Positions 45,333 through 55,950 of a DNA stretch of 64,000 nucleotides are shown one piece after another. The number at the start of each line of letters is the position of its first letter. The stretch's first letter is position 1. The stretch covers positions 1 to 64,000 of the forward strand of contig JADJNW010000011.1 of NCBI GenBank assembly GCA_016714085.1. The letters run 5' to 3'. The notes under the pieces are model-generated. The model was given only the letters and a program-made list of their open reading frames with translations. It was not told where the DNA came from and did not search any database. A program made the position numbers and the translations under genes. The DNA comes from Saprospiraceae bacterium. GTDB lineage: Bacteria > Bacteroidota > Bacteroidia > Chitinophagales > Saprospiraceae.

Positions 45333-47732
45333 ATGTTCTGGAACAACTTAAAAATCGCTTTCAGATTATTAATGAAGCAACGTTTTTACGCCTTTATTAA
45401 TATTTTTGGATTGACCACTGCGCTGGCTTGCTGCCTGCTGATGGGGCTTTACATCCAACAAGAATTGACCTACGACCGATACCACCAAAATGCGGATAGG
45501 ATTCACCGCGTAGTCTTCGATAATTATCTCGATCTGGGGGCTTATGCCACTTTGCCTTTACCTATTGCGCCTGCTCTGAAAGCGGACTTCCCGGAAATAG
45601 AGCGTTGTGCGCGTATCGCGGGCGCTTTTGAGTCCATTGTAAAACAAGAACAAAACCGTTTTTTTGAACGACTAACTTTTGTGGATAATGACCTGCCACA
45701 GCTTTTCACGATGCCTTTTGTTGCCGGAAATCCACAAACGGCGCTCGCCGAACCGAATCAAGTAATTTTGAGCGAAAGCTACGCCAAGAAATATTTTGGC
45801 GAATCGAATCCGATTGGTAAGACCTTGGAAGTTGGCACAAGTGGTAGCTTGAATGCAACCGTGACGGGCGTTTTCAAGGATTTTCCTGCTAATAGCCATA
45901 TTCGGTTTGATCTGGGTTTGTCTTTTGCCACTTTTGATAAAGTGTACGGTACGCCTACGCTTTGGCAGCAAATGCCGCAAAACTACACCTATATTCAACT
46001 CGCTGAAAATGCAAGCCCTGCGCAACTTCGCAGCAAATTGAAAGACTTTGCGAAAGCGCACGTTGCAAATGAATTGGAAAATTGGGAAACAGCGTATCGA
46101 CTTAATTTACAACCAATTACATCGATTCACCTCAATTCGCATTTAGAAAATGAATTTGAACCGAATGGACGCTGGGCAACGATTTATCTATTCGCTTGTA
46201 TCGCCTTGATCGTGCTGATGATTGCCGGATTTAATTATGTGAATCAGTCCACTGCACGCTTTGCGAAAAGGGCGAAAGAAGTGGGTATTTTGAAAACCAT
46301 TGGTGCTGGTAGAAATCAATTGATTGGACAATTTATTAGCGAAACGCTGCTCATTACACTCTTTGCGGGCGTGGGCGCTTTGCTGCTAGCGCAATTAGTG
46401 TTGCCGATATTTAATAGTATTTCGGGTCGGGAATTGCAAATTGCACAAATGTATCAACCCTTGATTATTGCGGGTTTAACGACTTTGGTTGTGCTCACTG
46501 GCTTGGGTGCAGGTGTTTTTCCAGCATTTATTTTGTCTGGATTCAAACCTGTAGAGGCATTCCGCGGGCGCGTCGGGAATGTTTCGCTATTCAATTCATT
46601 GCGGCAAACGCTGGTCGTGAGTCAGTTTACGATCTCCATTGCTTTGATTGTAGCCACTTTGATTGTGCAACAGCAAATGAATTATGTGCGCCAAAGCTTT
46701 CGTCCGGCAGGCAAAGAGCAGGTTGTTACTTTCCAGGTAAATAATGAACTAAATGAAAAATATGATGTGCTGAAGCAAAAATTATTAGCACAACCTGGCG
46801 TATTGCAGGTAAGCGCTTGTAGCAATATGCCCACTTTTTATGGCGATAGCTGGCCCATCATGCGGGATTTAAATAGTCCGAAAATTCAGACCGAAAATTA
46901 TGCGATGAAAGATGATTTTATAGAAACGATGGGGCTGGAACTCATTGTTGGCAGGGGTTTGGACGAAGAACGAAGCTCGGATGTGACGGGTGGTTTTGTA
47001 ATTAATGAAACGGCAGTAAAAGAATTAGGTTTTGAATCATCTGAAAAGGCACTTGGTCAAACCATCCTTTGGGGTGGTGGTAGTAATAAAAAGCAAGGTA
47101 CAGTGCTGGGCATAGTAAAAGATTTTCATTTTGGTTCATTCCATGATATAATACCGCCTGCTTTATTACAATTTTCGCCTTATGATTGGATGACCCCTAA
47201 TTTTATTGCCATTCGACTAAATATAGATAATTACGAAACGATTGCTGCTGAAATCCGAAAAACAGTGGCAGAGCTATCGCCAACTTGGTATGCTGATGTT
47301 CGATTTATGGATGATAATGTCGCTCAATTACATCAAAAAGATATTCAACTTGGTCGTTTGTTCGGCGCATTTAGCATCCTGGCGATTATCATTTCCTGCC
47401 TCGGTTTATTGGGTTTATCAACTTATGTGGTGGAACAGCGCATCAAAGAAATTGGCATTCGCAAGGTGATGGGCGCAAGCATAAGCCAGATTACAACGCT
47501 TTTGTCGAAGGATTTTATCAAGTTGGTGCTGATTGCTAATGGCATTGCATTTCCGATTGCCTGGTGGGCGATGGACAAGTGGCTGGAAGACTTTGCATAT
47601 CGTGCTGATTTGAGTTGGTGGATTTTTGCGATTGCTGGCGTTGGAGCGATTGCGATTGCCTTATTAACAGTGAGTTTCCAGGCGATACGAGCAGCATTAG
47701 CAAACCCGGTGAATTCACTCAGGAGTGAATAA
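45333..47732 (+). CDS. MacB/FtsX-type ABC permease, copy 13 (intact)
   Basis: 799 residues; begins MFWNNLKIAFRLLMKQRFYA after AGGAGCT, 11 bp behind the previous stop. The first loop RAKEVGILKTIGAG replaces the central basic residue by Leu, and the preceding helix reads GFNYVNQSTARFA where most copies have CINYMNLATA; the second loop is RIKEIGIRKVMGAS. It ends NPVNSLRSE, with Asn where others have Asp or Glu. Confidence 0.87.
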   Translation: MFWNNLKIAFRLLMKQRFYAFINIFGLTTALACCLLMGLYIQQELTYDRYHQNADRIHRVVFDNYLDLGAYATLPLPIAPALKADFPEIERCARIAGAFESIVKQEQNRFFERLTFVDNDLPQLFTMPFVAGNPQTALAEPNQVILSESYAKKYFGESNPIGKTLEVGTSGSLNATVTGVFKDFPANSHIRFDLGLSFATFDKVYGTPTLWQQMPQNYTYIQLAENASPAQLRSKLKDFAKAHVANELENWETAYRLNLQPITSIHLNSHLENEFEPNGRWATIYLFACIALIVLMIAGFNYVNQSTARFAKRAKEVGILKTIGAGRNQLIGQFISETLLITLFAGVGALLLAQLVLPIFNSISGRELQIAQMYQPLIIAGLTTLVVLTGLGAGVFPAFILSGFKPVEAFRGRVGNVSLFNSLRQTLVVSQFTISIALIVATLIVQQQMNYVRQSFRPAGKEQVVTFQVNNELNEKYDVLKQKLLAQPGVLQVSACSNMPTFYGDSWPIMRDLNSPKIQTENYAMKDDFIETMGLELIVGRGLDEERSSDVTGGFVINETAVKELGFESSEKALGQTILWGGGSNKKQGTVLGIVKDFHFGSFHDIIPPALLQFSPYDWMTPNFIAIRLNIDNYETIAAEIRKTVAELSPTWYADVRFMDDNVAQLHQKDIQLGRLFGAFSILAIIISCLGLLGLSTYVVEQRIKEIGIRKVMGASISQITTLLSKDFIKLVLIANGIAFPIAWWAMDKWLEDFAYRADLSWWIFAIAGVGAIAIALLTVSFQAIRAALANPVNSLRSE

Positions 47733-47770
47733 TAACTAAATGAATTTATAATAATTTAAATAAAACAGCT

Positions 47771-48220
47771 ATGAAAATTACAATTATTATCATGTTTTTT
47801 ACTTTATGTTCTATTTCTATAATAGCTCAAACGGCCCAAGATAAAGAACAAGTGCAAAGCGCTTGTATGGATTATATCGAAGGGTTTTATGAAGGCGATA
47901 CCGCTAAAATTATTAGGAGTATTGACAAAGATGTATTCAAATATGGTTATTATAAAGGACGCAACAGTACTACTTATGCCGGCGAACCGATGTCTTTTCA
48001 GGAAATGCTGGATTATGCCAATAATGTAAAAGCCAAAAAGAATTTTGCCAAAGCGGATGCGCCGAGAAAAGTGGAAATATATGAAGTGCAAGATCAAACC
48101 GCTGCTGCGAAAGTCACTGCCTGGTGGGGTACAGATTATATTTTATTAGCTAAGCTAAATGATAAATGGATGATCCGATCGGTATTATGGCAGGGGCCTT
48201 TGAAAGCACCGAATAAATAG
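47771..48220 (+). CDS. Secreted NTF2-like (lumazine-binding type) protein
   Basis: 149 residues with a signal peptide (1-19, ending IIAQ). The rest has the cone-shaped NTF2/SnoaL-like pattern of the putative lumazine-binding family: QVQSACMDYIEGFYEGDTAKIIRSI near 27-51, SFQEMLDYA, AAAKVTAWWGTDYILLAKLN and DKWMIRSVLWQG at the end. Such proteins bind small ligands or act as unknown hydrolase-like folds; no catalytic set is evident. The start follows ACAGCT, the same context as the permease genes. It sits between permeases 13 and 14 and just before the second regulatory module, so it probably ends a transcription unit. Confidence 0.75.
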   Translation: MKITIIIMFFTLCSISIIAQTAQDKEQVQSACMDYIEGFYEGDTAKIIRSIDKDVFKYGYYKGRNSTTYAGEPMSFQEMLDYANNVKAKKNFAKADAPRKVEIYEVQDQTAAAKVTAWWGTDYILLAKLNDKWMIRSVLWQGPLKAPNK

Positions 48221-48246
48221 GTGGTTGTCTCGCTTCCGCACAGGAG

Positions 48247-48330
48247 GTGTATCAAAATCGAACACTTTACATAAGTATTTTGAGTTAAATAGCTGATTAT
48301 TAATTGTTTAAAATTTGGTACGATTTTTTT
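48247..48330 (+). promoter_or_regulatory. Second upstream box plus sigma-54-like promoter
   Basis: GTGTATCAAAATCGAACAC (48247-48265) differs by one base from the box at 12287. It is followed after 50 bp by TGGTACG (48316-48322), which matches the sigma-54 -24 element with C replaced by T; the -12 region is again a T run. The intervening AT-rich sequence also resembles that of the first module. A start site near 48342 would leave a 24-base leader before the permease start at 48366. Confidence 0.5.
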
Positions 48331-48365
48331 CGTACTTCAGCAAACTATTTAACAAAATCAAAGGC

Positions 48366-50810
48366 TATGCTAAAGAACTACTTCCTCATCGCACTTCGGA
48401 ATCTTTGGAAAAACAAGATTATTGCTTCGATCAATATCCTGGGATTGTCACTCGGCTTGGCTTGTTTTTCCTTGATTTTATTATATGTAGTGAATGAATT
48501 TAATTATGATCGCTTTCATGCCAAAGCGGATCATATTTATCGTGTTTACCGCAGTATCAGTGGATTGAAAAGCATTGAAGATTCCAAGGATGCACACTTG
48601 CCGATGCCTTTAGGGCCGGCATTCAAAGCAGATTTTCCAGACGATGTAGCAAATACAGTACGAATGCGCTACGCCTGGAATGAAGATTTTGTAAAAGTAG
48701 GTGAAACGACAACCCGCGTGGGCATTTCTTTTGCCGATCCGAATTTCTTTGAGGTATTCTCATTTCCACTGCTGAAAGGTGATTCTAAGACCGTTATTCA
48801 AGACCCGTACAGCGTTGTCTTATCAGAAAGTACGGCCAAACGCTTATTCGGAAATGAAAATCCAGTAGGTAAAACCCTGGAAATCATGCTAGAAGAGGAA
48901 TTCAATCCTTACACCGTCACTGGTGTCGCTAAGGATATGCCCGCCAATTCCAGTATTAATTTTGAAATATTATGCAATTTCGAGCGACTTTATACCACCA
49001 ATTTTGGTCAGCGCAGTGTGGATAACTGGAATCGCGCTGCTTTCTTGACTTTTGTAGAATTGAAGCCTGGTTCTACTCTCATGAATAACCAAGAGCGCTT
49101 GAATCAGTTTTGGAAAAAATATTATCCTACCAGAGAAGATGAACTCAAAGAAAGGGGCGAGTGGGATGGCAAGGGTACACCGCTTACTTATGGGATGCAG
49201 CCGCTGAAAGCGATGCACACGGATACGACAATTCCCGGAGGTATTACGGAGTCGATTAATCCGCGCTATGCCTGGATTTTGTTGGGGATTGGTGCGATTG
49301 TTTTGCTGATTGCCTGTATCAATTTTACGACGCTTGCTATTGGTCGCTCGGCTGGTCGCACCCGCGAGATTGGTGTTCGGAAAATCGTAGGTGCGAATCG
49401 CCCGCAATTATTGTCGCAGTTCTTAACCGAATCCTTCTTGCTTACAGTGTTCTCGATGGCACTTGGATTGGGTATTGGCAAGTTGCTATTGCCTGTTTTT
49501 AATACCCTGGCGGATCGAACGCTGACTTGGAATTTTGCTTTATACCCTGAGTTGGGTTTACTTTTTGTTGGCTTATTGTTGCTTGTGACCTTGTTGGCAG
49601 GTGCTTATCCGGCGCTGATTCTGTCTGGGTTTAAGCCGATTGAAATATTGCGCAATAAACTTCGATTGAAAGGCGCTAACTGGTTTACCAATTCGCTTGT
49701 CTCATTCCAATTTGTTTTGTCCATTGGCTTGATTGCTTGCACCGTCATTATGATGAATCAGTTGAGTTTCCTACGTTCCAAAAATCCTGGATTTCAGAAA
49801 GAAAATGTGCTGGTTATCAATGGCGAGGGTGCCGATACAGAGCGTTTGTTTCCTTTGCTTCGGCAGGAATTAGATCAGTTTCCCGGCATAACAAATATTG
49901 CTACTGCTGAATTGGCATTGGGTGAAGGAACGGGTTGGAGTCGTTCGGGTTTCGATTATAAAGGAGAAGTCAAGCAAGTATATGAGTATTTTGTTGATCC
50001 TGATTACATTCCTGTACTGGGTATGGAATTGATTGAAGGGCGCAATTTTGATTACAAATTTGCTTCTGATAGTCTAACTGCGGTTATCGTAAATGAAGCA
50101 ATGGTGGGTGATTTCGGTTGGACGAATGAGACGGCGGTAGGACAAGAGCTAACAGGATATGCCAATGAAGGAAACCCAGAACCTGTGGTGATTGGGGTGG
50201 TGAAGAATTTCAATTTCCAATCCTTGCACGGAGAAGTGATGCCCCAGATGTTCCACATGTTCCATGATTATACACCTTTTCAAATGTTTGTGCGCCTGCG
50301 TCCTGGCGACCCCGCACCAACTATTGCTGCCATTGAACGCACCTGGAAAAAGCTGGAGCCAAATTTGCCATTGCAGTATAGCTTTTTGGATGAGAATTTG
50401 GAGCGATTTTATCAATCAGATGCACGCTGGGGGCGTATCGTAGGCATTGCCGGAGGCTTGTCAGTATTGCTTGCTTGCTTAGGCTTGTTCGGGTTAACTT
50501 CACTTGTGATGGTCAATCGCACCAAAGAAGTGGGCATTCGCAAAGTGCTGGGCGCTACGATTGCAAGTATCGTGGCTTGCTTTCCAAAGATTTTTTGCGT
50601 TTGGTGGTGCTGGCCGCTGCTATTGCGATTCCACTTGCGTGGTGGGCAATGAATCAGTGGCTGCAAGATTTTGCGTATCGTATTGATATTCAATGGTGGA
50701 TGTTTGCGGTGGCAGGGATTGCTGCATTTGCAATCGCGCTACTGACCGTGAGTGTACAAGCAATGCGCTCGGCGACGACCAATCCAGTGGAAAGTTTGAG
50801 AAGTGAATAA
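48366..50810 (+). CDS. MacB/FtsX-type ABC permease, copy 14 (one frameshift)
   Basis: About 814 residues, the longest copy. ATG 48366 (MLKNYFLIALRNLWKNK) follows AAAGGCT; the frame is open further upstream but that part overlaps the promoter module. A missing T near 50578 turns IVALLSKDF into a broken reading; the rest continues in the next frame to NPVESLRSE. The loops are RTREIGVRKIVGAN and RTKEVGIRKVLGAT. Confidence 0.8.
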
Positions 50811-50903
50811 TTTGGTGTTATGGTGCGATAGTGTTATCGTCGTGCAGCTCTAAAACACCATAATACTAAAGCACCATAATAATATAACAACAAAAATAAA
50901 GCT

Positions 50904-53294
50904 ATGATAAAACATTACATCCTGAGCGCTTGGCGAAGCCTGACGAAGCATCGTTTATATTCGATGATTCATTTAGTAGGATTAGTTTTTGCTATTACAA
51001 CCTGCTTATTATTAACAGCTTACATAGCTGATGAATTAAATTATGATTGCTTTCATTCCAAAGGTGAGCGGTTGTATCGAGTAAATACGGATATTATCTT
51101 ACCTGATCAACAACTGGCGCTTTCGCTCACTGCTGGTATGGTCGGACCAAGTCTGAAGCAAGATTTTCCGGCGGTGCAAAACTTCGTTCGATTATCACAA
51201 CCCTGGAGCGATATGACTTTTCAAAAGGGCGAACGCGCTCATTTTGAGAAAAATATCTTATACACAGATGCCAGTTTCTTTTCTATGTTTGATTTCCAAT
51301 GGCTCGAAGGCAATGCCAATACGGCACTAGGTGCACCCAATCAAGTAGTGCTTACGAAGCGATTGGCAGAAAAATATTTTGGCAATGAAAGCCCAGTGAA
51401 TCAAACGATTACGATTAATAATCAGACTTATACAGTGGCAGGGCTTGTTGCTAATCCGCCCGATCATTCGCATATTGATTTTGACGTATTGATTTCCTAT
51501 GCCAACTGGATTCAAGAGCATCCACCGACCGAAACGAACTGGACTTGGACGCCATCTACAACTTATGTGCTGCTCAATGATGCTGCAAGTGAAAAAGCTA
51601 TTTCAGATCAAATGAAGAAATGGTTGGATACAAAAATTCCTCAAGATCAACGGGACGTTGGGATAGCATTAAGCTTGGAACCTTTCAAGAGCATTCATTT
51701 TAATGCGTCGCGGCTGGGTGAGTTCAAGCCCAAAGGCAATAAAAAACAAGTGCTTTTGTTGGGGTTGACAGGCATTTTTATTCTGCTGATGGCGATTTTT
51801 AATTATGTCAACTTGGCGACTGCGGTTTATACCAGTCGTAACAAAGAAATTGGCGTCCGCAAAACCTTTGGAGCAAAGCAAGGTCAAATTGCCCTCCAAT
51901 TCTTGAGTGAGAGCGTTTTGCTTTGTAGTGTTGCAGTACTGGTCTCTATTTTATTGAGCAATGCGCTTTTGCCCTTGTTCAGTGCGCAAGTCAATCGCAG
52001 TTTAGAACTGAATTTTCTGTCTCCGGCAGTGCTTTTTATTGCATTCTTGGCTACGGCCTTTATCATTGGGCCTTTGGCAGGATTTTATCCTTCCTTTGTA
52101 GTATCAAGATTGAAAGCGGCAAGCATTTTTCAAAATCGAGGCGAAATGGGTGGCTTTGGCAAACTCAACTTGCGTCGGGTGCTGACAGGGCTGCAATTTA
52201 TTATTTCTATTGGACTGATATTAAGTACATTAGTTGTTTGGCGGCAACATTATTTTCTCACCAATCGGAGTTTGGGTTTTGCTCAAGATCATAAAATGGT
52301 CGTCAAATTTGGCTCAATTGATAATATGAACCTGTCGCCCGAAGCGATTCGGCAAGAATTATTGAAGCTCCCAGAAGTACAAGGCGTGACCTTTTCCTCG
52401 CATATTCCTTCTGAAAATCCACATGGCGTAAGCACAGTCGTAGTGAAAGAAGATGGCACAGAAGCGCAGAGCGAAACAGAACTGAATCTGGTGGATTATG
52501 ATTTCCTGGACTTGTATGGCTTGAAAATAGTGGCAGGCCGTGGCTTCAATCCTTCGTTCGCCGATAGTGCTACAACTTTGATTGTCAATGAAACTGCTGT
52601 TAAACAATTAGGATTTTCTAATCCCGAAGCTATTATCGGCAGGGATTTCGCGCAATGGGAAGGGCAAGGCAAAGTAATCGGTGTTGTGGCCGATTTTAAC
52701 CAACATTCGCTCCATGCAAAGGTAAGTCCTGTTACCTTTCAAGTGAATCCTACGCGATTTGAAAAAATGACAATCCAGTATCAAACCAATGATATTGCAT
52801 CTTTTACACAAAAATTGGAGCGCAATTGGCAAAGCCTAACAGGTAATTTGCCTTTCGATTATACTTTCCTGGATGAGCAACTTGCTTTGCAGTATGATGC
52901 CGAGCAGCGTTTCGGGCGCATCTTTATTTCGTTCACGATACTGGCGATTTTTATCGCTTGCCTGGGGCTATATGGGCTGACTGCTATTGCTGTGACAAAA
53001 CGTGCTAAAGAAATTGGCATCCGTAAAGTACTAGGCGCAAGCCTTGGCAATATCGTAGGCTTACTGTCGAAGGAATTCTTGTATTTAGTGCTGGTGGCTG
53101 CCATGCTAGCGTTCCCGATTGCCTGGTGGGTCATGGATCAGTGGCTCGAAGATTTTGCTTATCGCATCAGCATTCAATGGTGGATGTTTGCGTTGGCGGG
53201 ATTCAGCGCTTTGTTGATTGCATTAATGACGGTGAGTTTTCAAGCGATTCGGGCAGCATTGACAAATCCGATCGAAAGTTTGCGCGGTGAATAG
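50904..53294 (+). CDS. MacB/FtsX-type ABC permease, copy 15 (intact)
   Basis: 796 residues. N-terminus MIKHYILSAWRSLTKHRLYS; the first helix lacks the usual NI(I/L)GL motif and reads IHLVGLVFAITTC. The loops are RNKEIGVRKTFGAK and RAKEIGIRKVLGAS. It ends NPIESLRGE. It is preceded by a spacer with CACCATAATACTAAAGCACC repeats. Confidence 0.86.
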   Translation: MIKHYILSAWRSLTKHRLYSMIHLVGLVFAITTCLLLTAYIADELNYDCFHSKGERLYRVNTDIILPDQQLALSLTAGMVGPSLKQDFPAVQNFVRLSQPWSDMTFQKGERAHFEKNILYTDASFFSMFDFQWLEGNANTALGAPNQVVLTKRLAEKYFGNESPVNQTITINNQTYTVAGLVANPPDHSHIDFDVLISYANWIQEHPPTETNWTWTPSTTYVLLNDAASEKAISDQMKKWLDTKIPQDQRDVGIALSLEPFKSIHFNASRLGEFKPKGNKKQVLLLGLTGIFILLMAIFNYVNLATAVYTSRNKEIGVRKTFGAKQGQIALQFLSESVLLCSVAVLVSILLSNALLPLFSAQVNRSLELNFLSPAVLFIAFLATAFIIGPLAGFYPSFVVSRLKAASIFQNRGEMGGFGKLNLRRVLTGLQFIISIGLILSTLVVWRQHYFLTNRSLGFAQDHKMVVKFGSIDNMNLSPEAIRQELLKLPEVQGVTFSSHIPSENPHGVSTVVVKEDGTEAQSETELNLVDYDFLDLYGLKIVAGRGFNPSFADSATTLIVNETAVKQLGFSNPEAIIGRDFAQWEGQGKVIGVVADFNQHSLHAKVSPVTFQVNPTRFEKMTIQYQTNDIASFTQKLERNWQSLTGNLPFDYTFLDEQLALQYDAEQRFGRIFISFTILAIFIACLGLYGLTAIAVTKRAKEIGIRKVLGASLGNIVGLLSKEFLYLVLVAAMLAFPIAWWVMDQWLEDFAYRISIQWWMFALAGFSALLIALMTVSFQAIRAALTNPIESLRGE

Positions 53295-53409
53295 GGCTTT
53301 TGCTATTTCCAAATGGAATAAATTCTTTTCGTAACGAATAGGGTGGTTTTTGCGTCAAAGCATCTTATTGTCATAGAACAAGCATTTTGACACTTTAAAC
53401 TTACCCATT

Positions 53410-55834
53410 ATGATTAGAAATTACCTGAAAATTGCACTACGCAATCTGCTCAAAAACAAAGCTTATTCTTTTATCAATATAGCAGGACTGGCGCTGGGCT
53501 TGACCTGCTGCCTGCTCATCACGATGTACGTGGTGGATGAACTGAGCTATGATCATTTCCATGAAAATGCGGGACAGATTTATCGTCTGGATTCGGATAT
53601 CAAATTCGGTGGTCATGATTTTTCCCTTGCAGTCGTCAGCCCGATGGTAGGGCCGGCGATGGTTGAAGAATTGCCACCCGTCAAGCATTCTGTGCGTTTT
53701 CGCAGCCAAGGTAGTTTTTTTGGTGCGCAAAGGCGACCAATCATTGAAAGAAGAAAATGTAATTTATGCAGATTCAACACTGTTTGATATATTCAGTTTT
53801 CCACTGATTGCAGGTGATCCGAAGACTGCGTTGGTCGATCCTACCTCAGTCGTTATAACCGAAAGCACGGCCCGCAAATATTTTGGTAAGACCGAGGTAT
53901 TGGGTGAAACGCTCAATTTTGACAATCGCACCGATTACAAGATCACCGGGGTGATGAAGGATATTCCTCGCAATTCGCATATTCGCTTTGATTTTTTCCT
54001 GGCGATGACAGGGCTTGAAGAAAGCCGCGAATTGACTTGGGTCAGCAATAATTTCAATACTTATGTCCTGGCGGAGAAAGGTACCGACATTAAGAATCTT
54101 GGCGTGCAACTGCAAGCTTTGGTGGATCGGAATGTGGATGTGCAATTGCAACAAATCATGCAGCGCACTCTGGAAGACCTTAAAAATAGCGGCGATTTCC
54201 TCCGCTATACGTTGATGCCGATGACCGATATTCATTTGCATTCCAATCGTACGGCTGAGTTAAGCCCTAATAGCAGCGTGCAATATGTATATATGTTTTC
54301 GGGGATTGCTTTTTTCGTACTGCTGATCGCTTGTATCAATTTTATGAACCTGGCAACGGCTCGTTCCGCTGGCCGCGCACGGGAGGTCGGCATCCGCAAA
54401 GTGATGGGTTCACTCAAATCCAGCCTGATCGGGCAATTCCTTACTGAATCCCTGCTCATGACAATACTGGCCTTTGGCTTAGCCTTGCTCGGCGCATGGT
54501 TATTCCTACCCTGGTTCAATCAGTTGGCAGATAAACAAATCAGCTTTAGTTCCTTTATGAATTTTTCCTTTTTGCCCGTATTACTATTGTTTGTGATCAT
54601 CACAGGCTTGCTGGCAGGGAGTTATCCGGCATTCTTTTTATCTTCCTTCCAACCCATCAAGGTATTGAAAGGTACTACTGGCAGTAGCGCTAAAAGCGGT
54701 TGGCTGCGCAGTTCGCTTGTAGTATTTCAGTTTATCACCTCCGTGTTGCTGATCATCGGTACGATTGTCATTTATCGCCAGTTGAATTATATTCAAAACA
54801 AGCAATTGGGCTTCAATAAAGAGCAAGTGCTGATTTTGCAAGATGCCTACGCCCTGGGCGACCAGATTGGCGCATTCAAGCAAGATGTGCTGCGCGAATC
54901 GGGTGTCGTGAATGGTACGGTGAGCGGCTTCCTGCCCGTGCCTTCCAATCGCAGCGATACGCCCTATTTTCCTACCCCGACAATAGACCCTGAGAAGGCA
55001 GTGTCCAGCCAGATATGGCGAGTGGATGAGGACTACGTGCCTACGATGGGGATGGAAATAATTGCGGGGCGCAATTTCTCGCGCGATTTTCCTTCTGATT
55101 CTACCGCAGTCATCATGAACGAAGCCGCTGCCAAGCTTTTCAACTTTGACAATCCCATTGGAGCGAAGATTTATACTTTGAGAGATTTCAACGATACAGA
55201 AGTGCTGTCGTACGATGTAGTGGGCGTGGTGAAGGATTTCAATTTTGAATCGCTCCGCGAGAATATTTCCCCGCTGCTGCTCTTTATAGGCAGAAGTACT
55301 GGCAGTATTTCCTTCCGCATCAATACCAACGATGTGCCGGGCCTGATCAGCCGCATCGAATCGAAGTGGCGGGCCATGGGGCCAGGACAGCCATTCAATT
55401 ATGAATTTATGGACGAAGCCTTCGATCAGATGTATCGCGCCGAGCAGCGCGTTGGCAATATCTTTATTTCCTTTGCAATACTGGCTATTTTTATTGCCTG
55501 TCTTGGTTTGTTTGGTTTGTCGGCGTTTATGGCGGAGCAACGCACCAAGGAAATCGGCATTCGCAAAGTGCTGGGCGCAAGCATAGGGAATATCGTCACC
55601 ATGCTGTCCAAAGACTTCCTGAAGTTGGTTTTGATTGCTGCTGTGATTGCTTTTCCAATAGCCTGGTGGGGTATGAGCAAATGGCTCGAAGACTTTGCTT
55701 ATCGTACCAGCATTAGTTGGTGGATTTTCGCATTGGCGGGCGCAGTGGCCGTAGTAATTGCATTAGCAACCGTAAGCTTTCAGGCAATGCGCGCAGCAGC
55801 GACGAACCCTGTGGAGAGTTTGCGGAGTGAGTAA
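53410..55834 (+). CDS. MacB/FtsX-type ABC permease, copy 16 (one frameshift)
   Basis: About 807 residues when the indel at the T run near 53713-53720 is bridged (VRFRSQGS joined to VFLVRKGDQSLKEENVIYAD). Last of the series. It uses more G and C at wobble positions than earlier copies (impression). The loops are RAREVGIRKVMGSL and RTKEIGIRKVLGAS; it ends NPVESLRSE. Confidence 0.8.
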
Positions 55835-55869
55835 TAGAATGGTGTTTTGGTACGATGGTGTTATAGTTG

Positions 55870-55940
55870 TACAGAACTATAACACCATAACACTAAAGCA
55901 CCATAACACCCTAACACCGACGCACCCTAACACCCAATTA
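55870..55940. repeat. AACACC-rich simple repeat
   Basis: CATAACACTAAAGCACC and related units (AACACCATAACAC, AACACCCTAACACC) are repeated back to back after the last permease. The same words occur in the spacers before permeases at 28113, 38022, 40511 and 50904. Confidence 0.5.
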
Positions 55941-55950
55941 TTCCCTTCTT

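Noticed and set aside
54638..55540. Minus-strand 300-codon frame opposite permease 16
   Set aside because: Long, but antisense to conserved permease sequence; the composition is a mirror of the coding strand and there is no family resemblance.
14118..55680. Many minus-strand frames inside the permease genes, several sharing similar peptides such as MPISLVRCSA
   Set aside because: They are the complement of the conserved RTKEIGIRKVLGAS coding segment repeated in every copy. They follow the permease codon pattern and have no independent start context.
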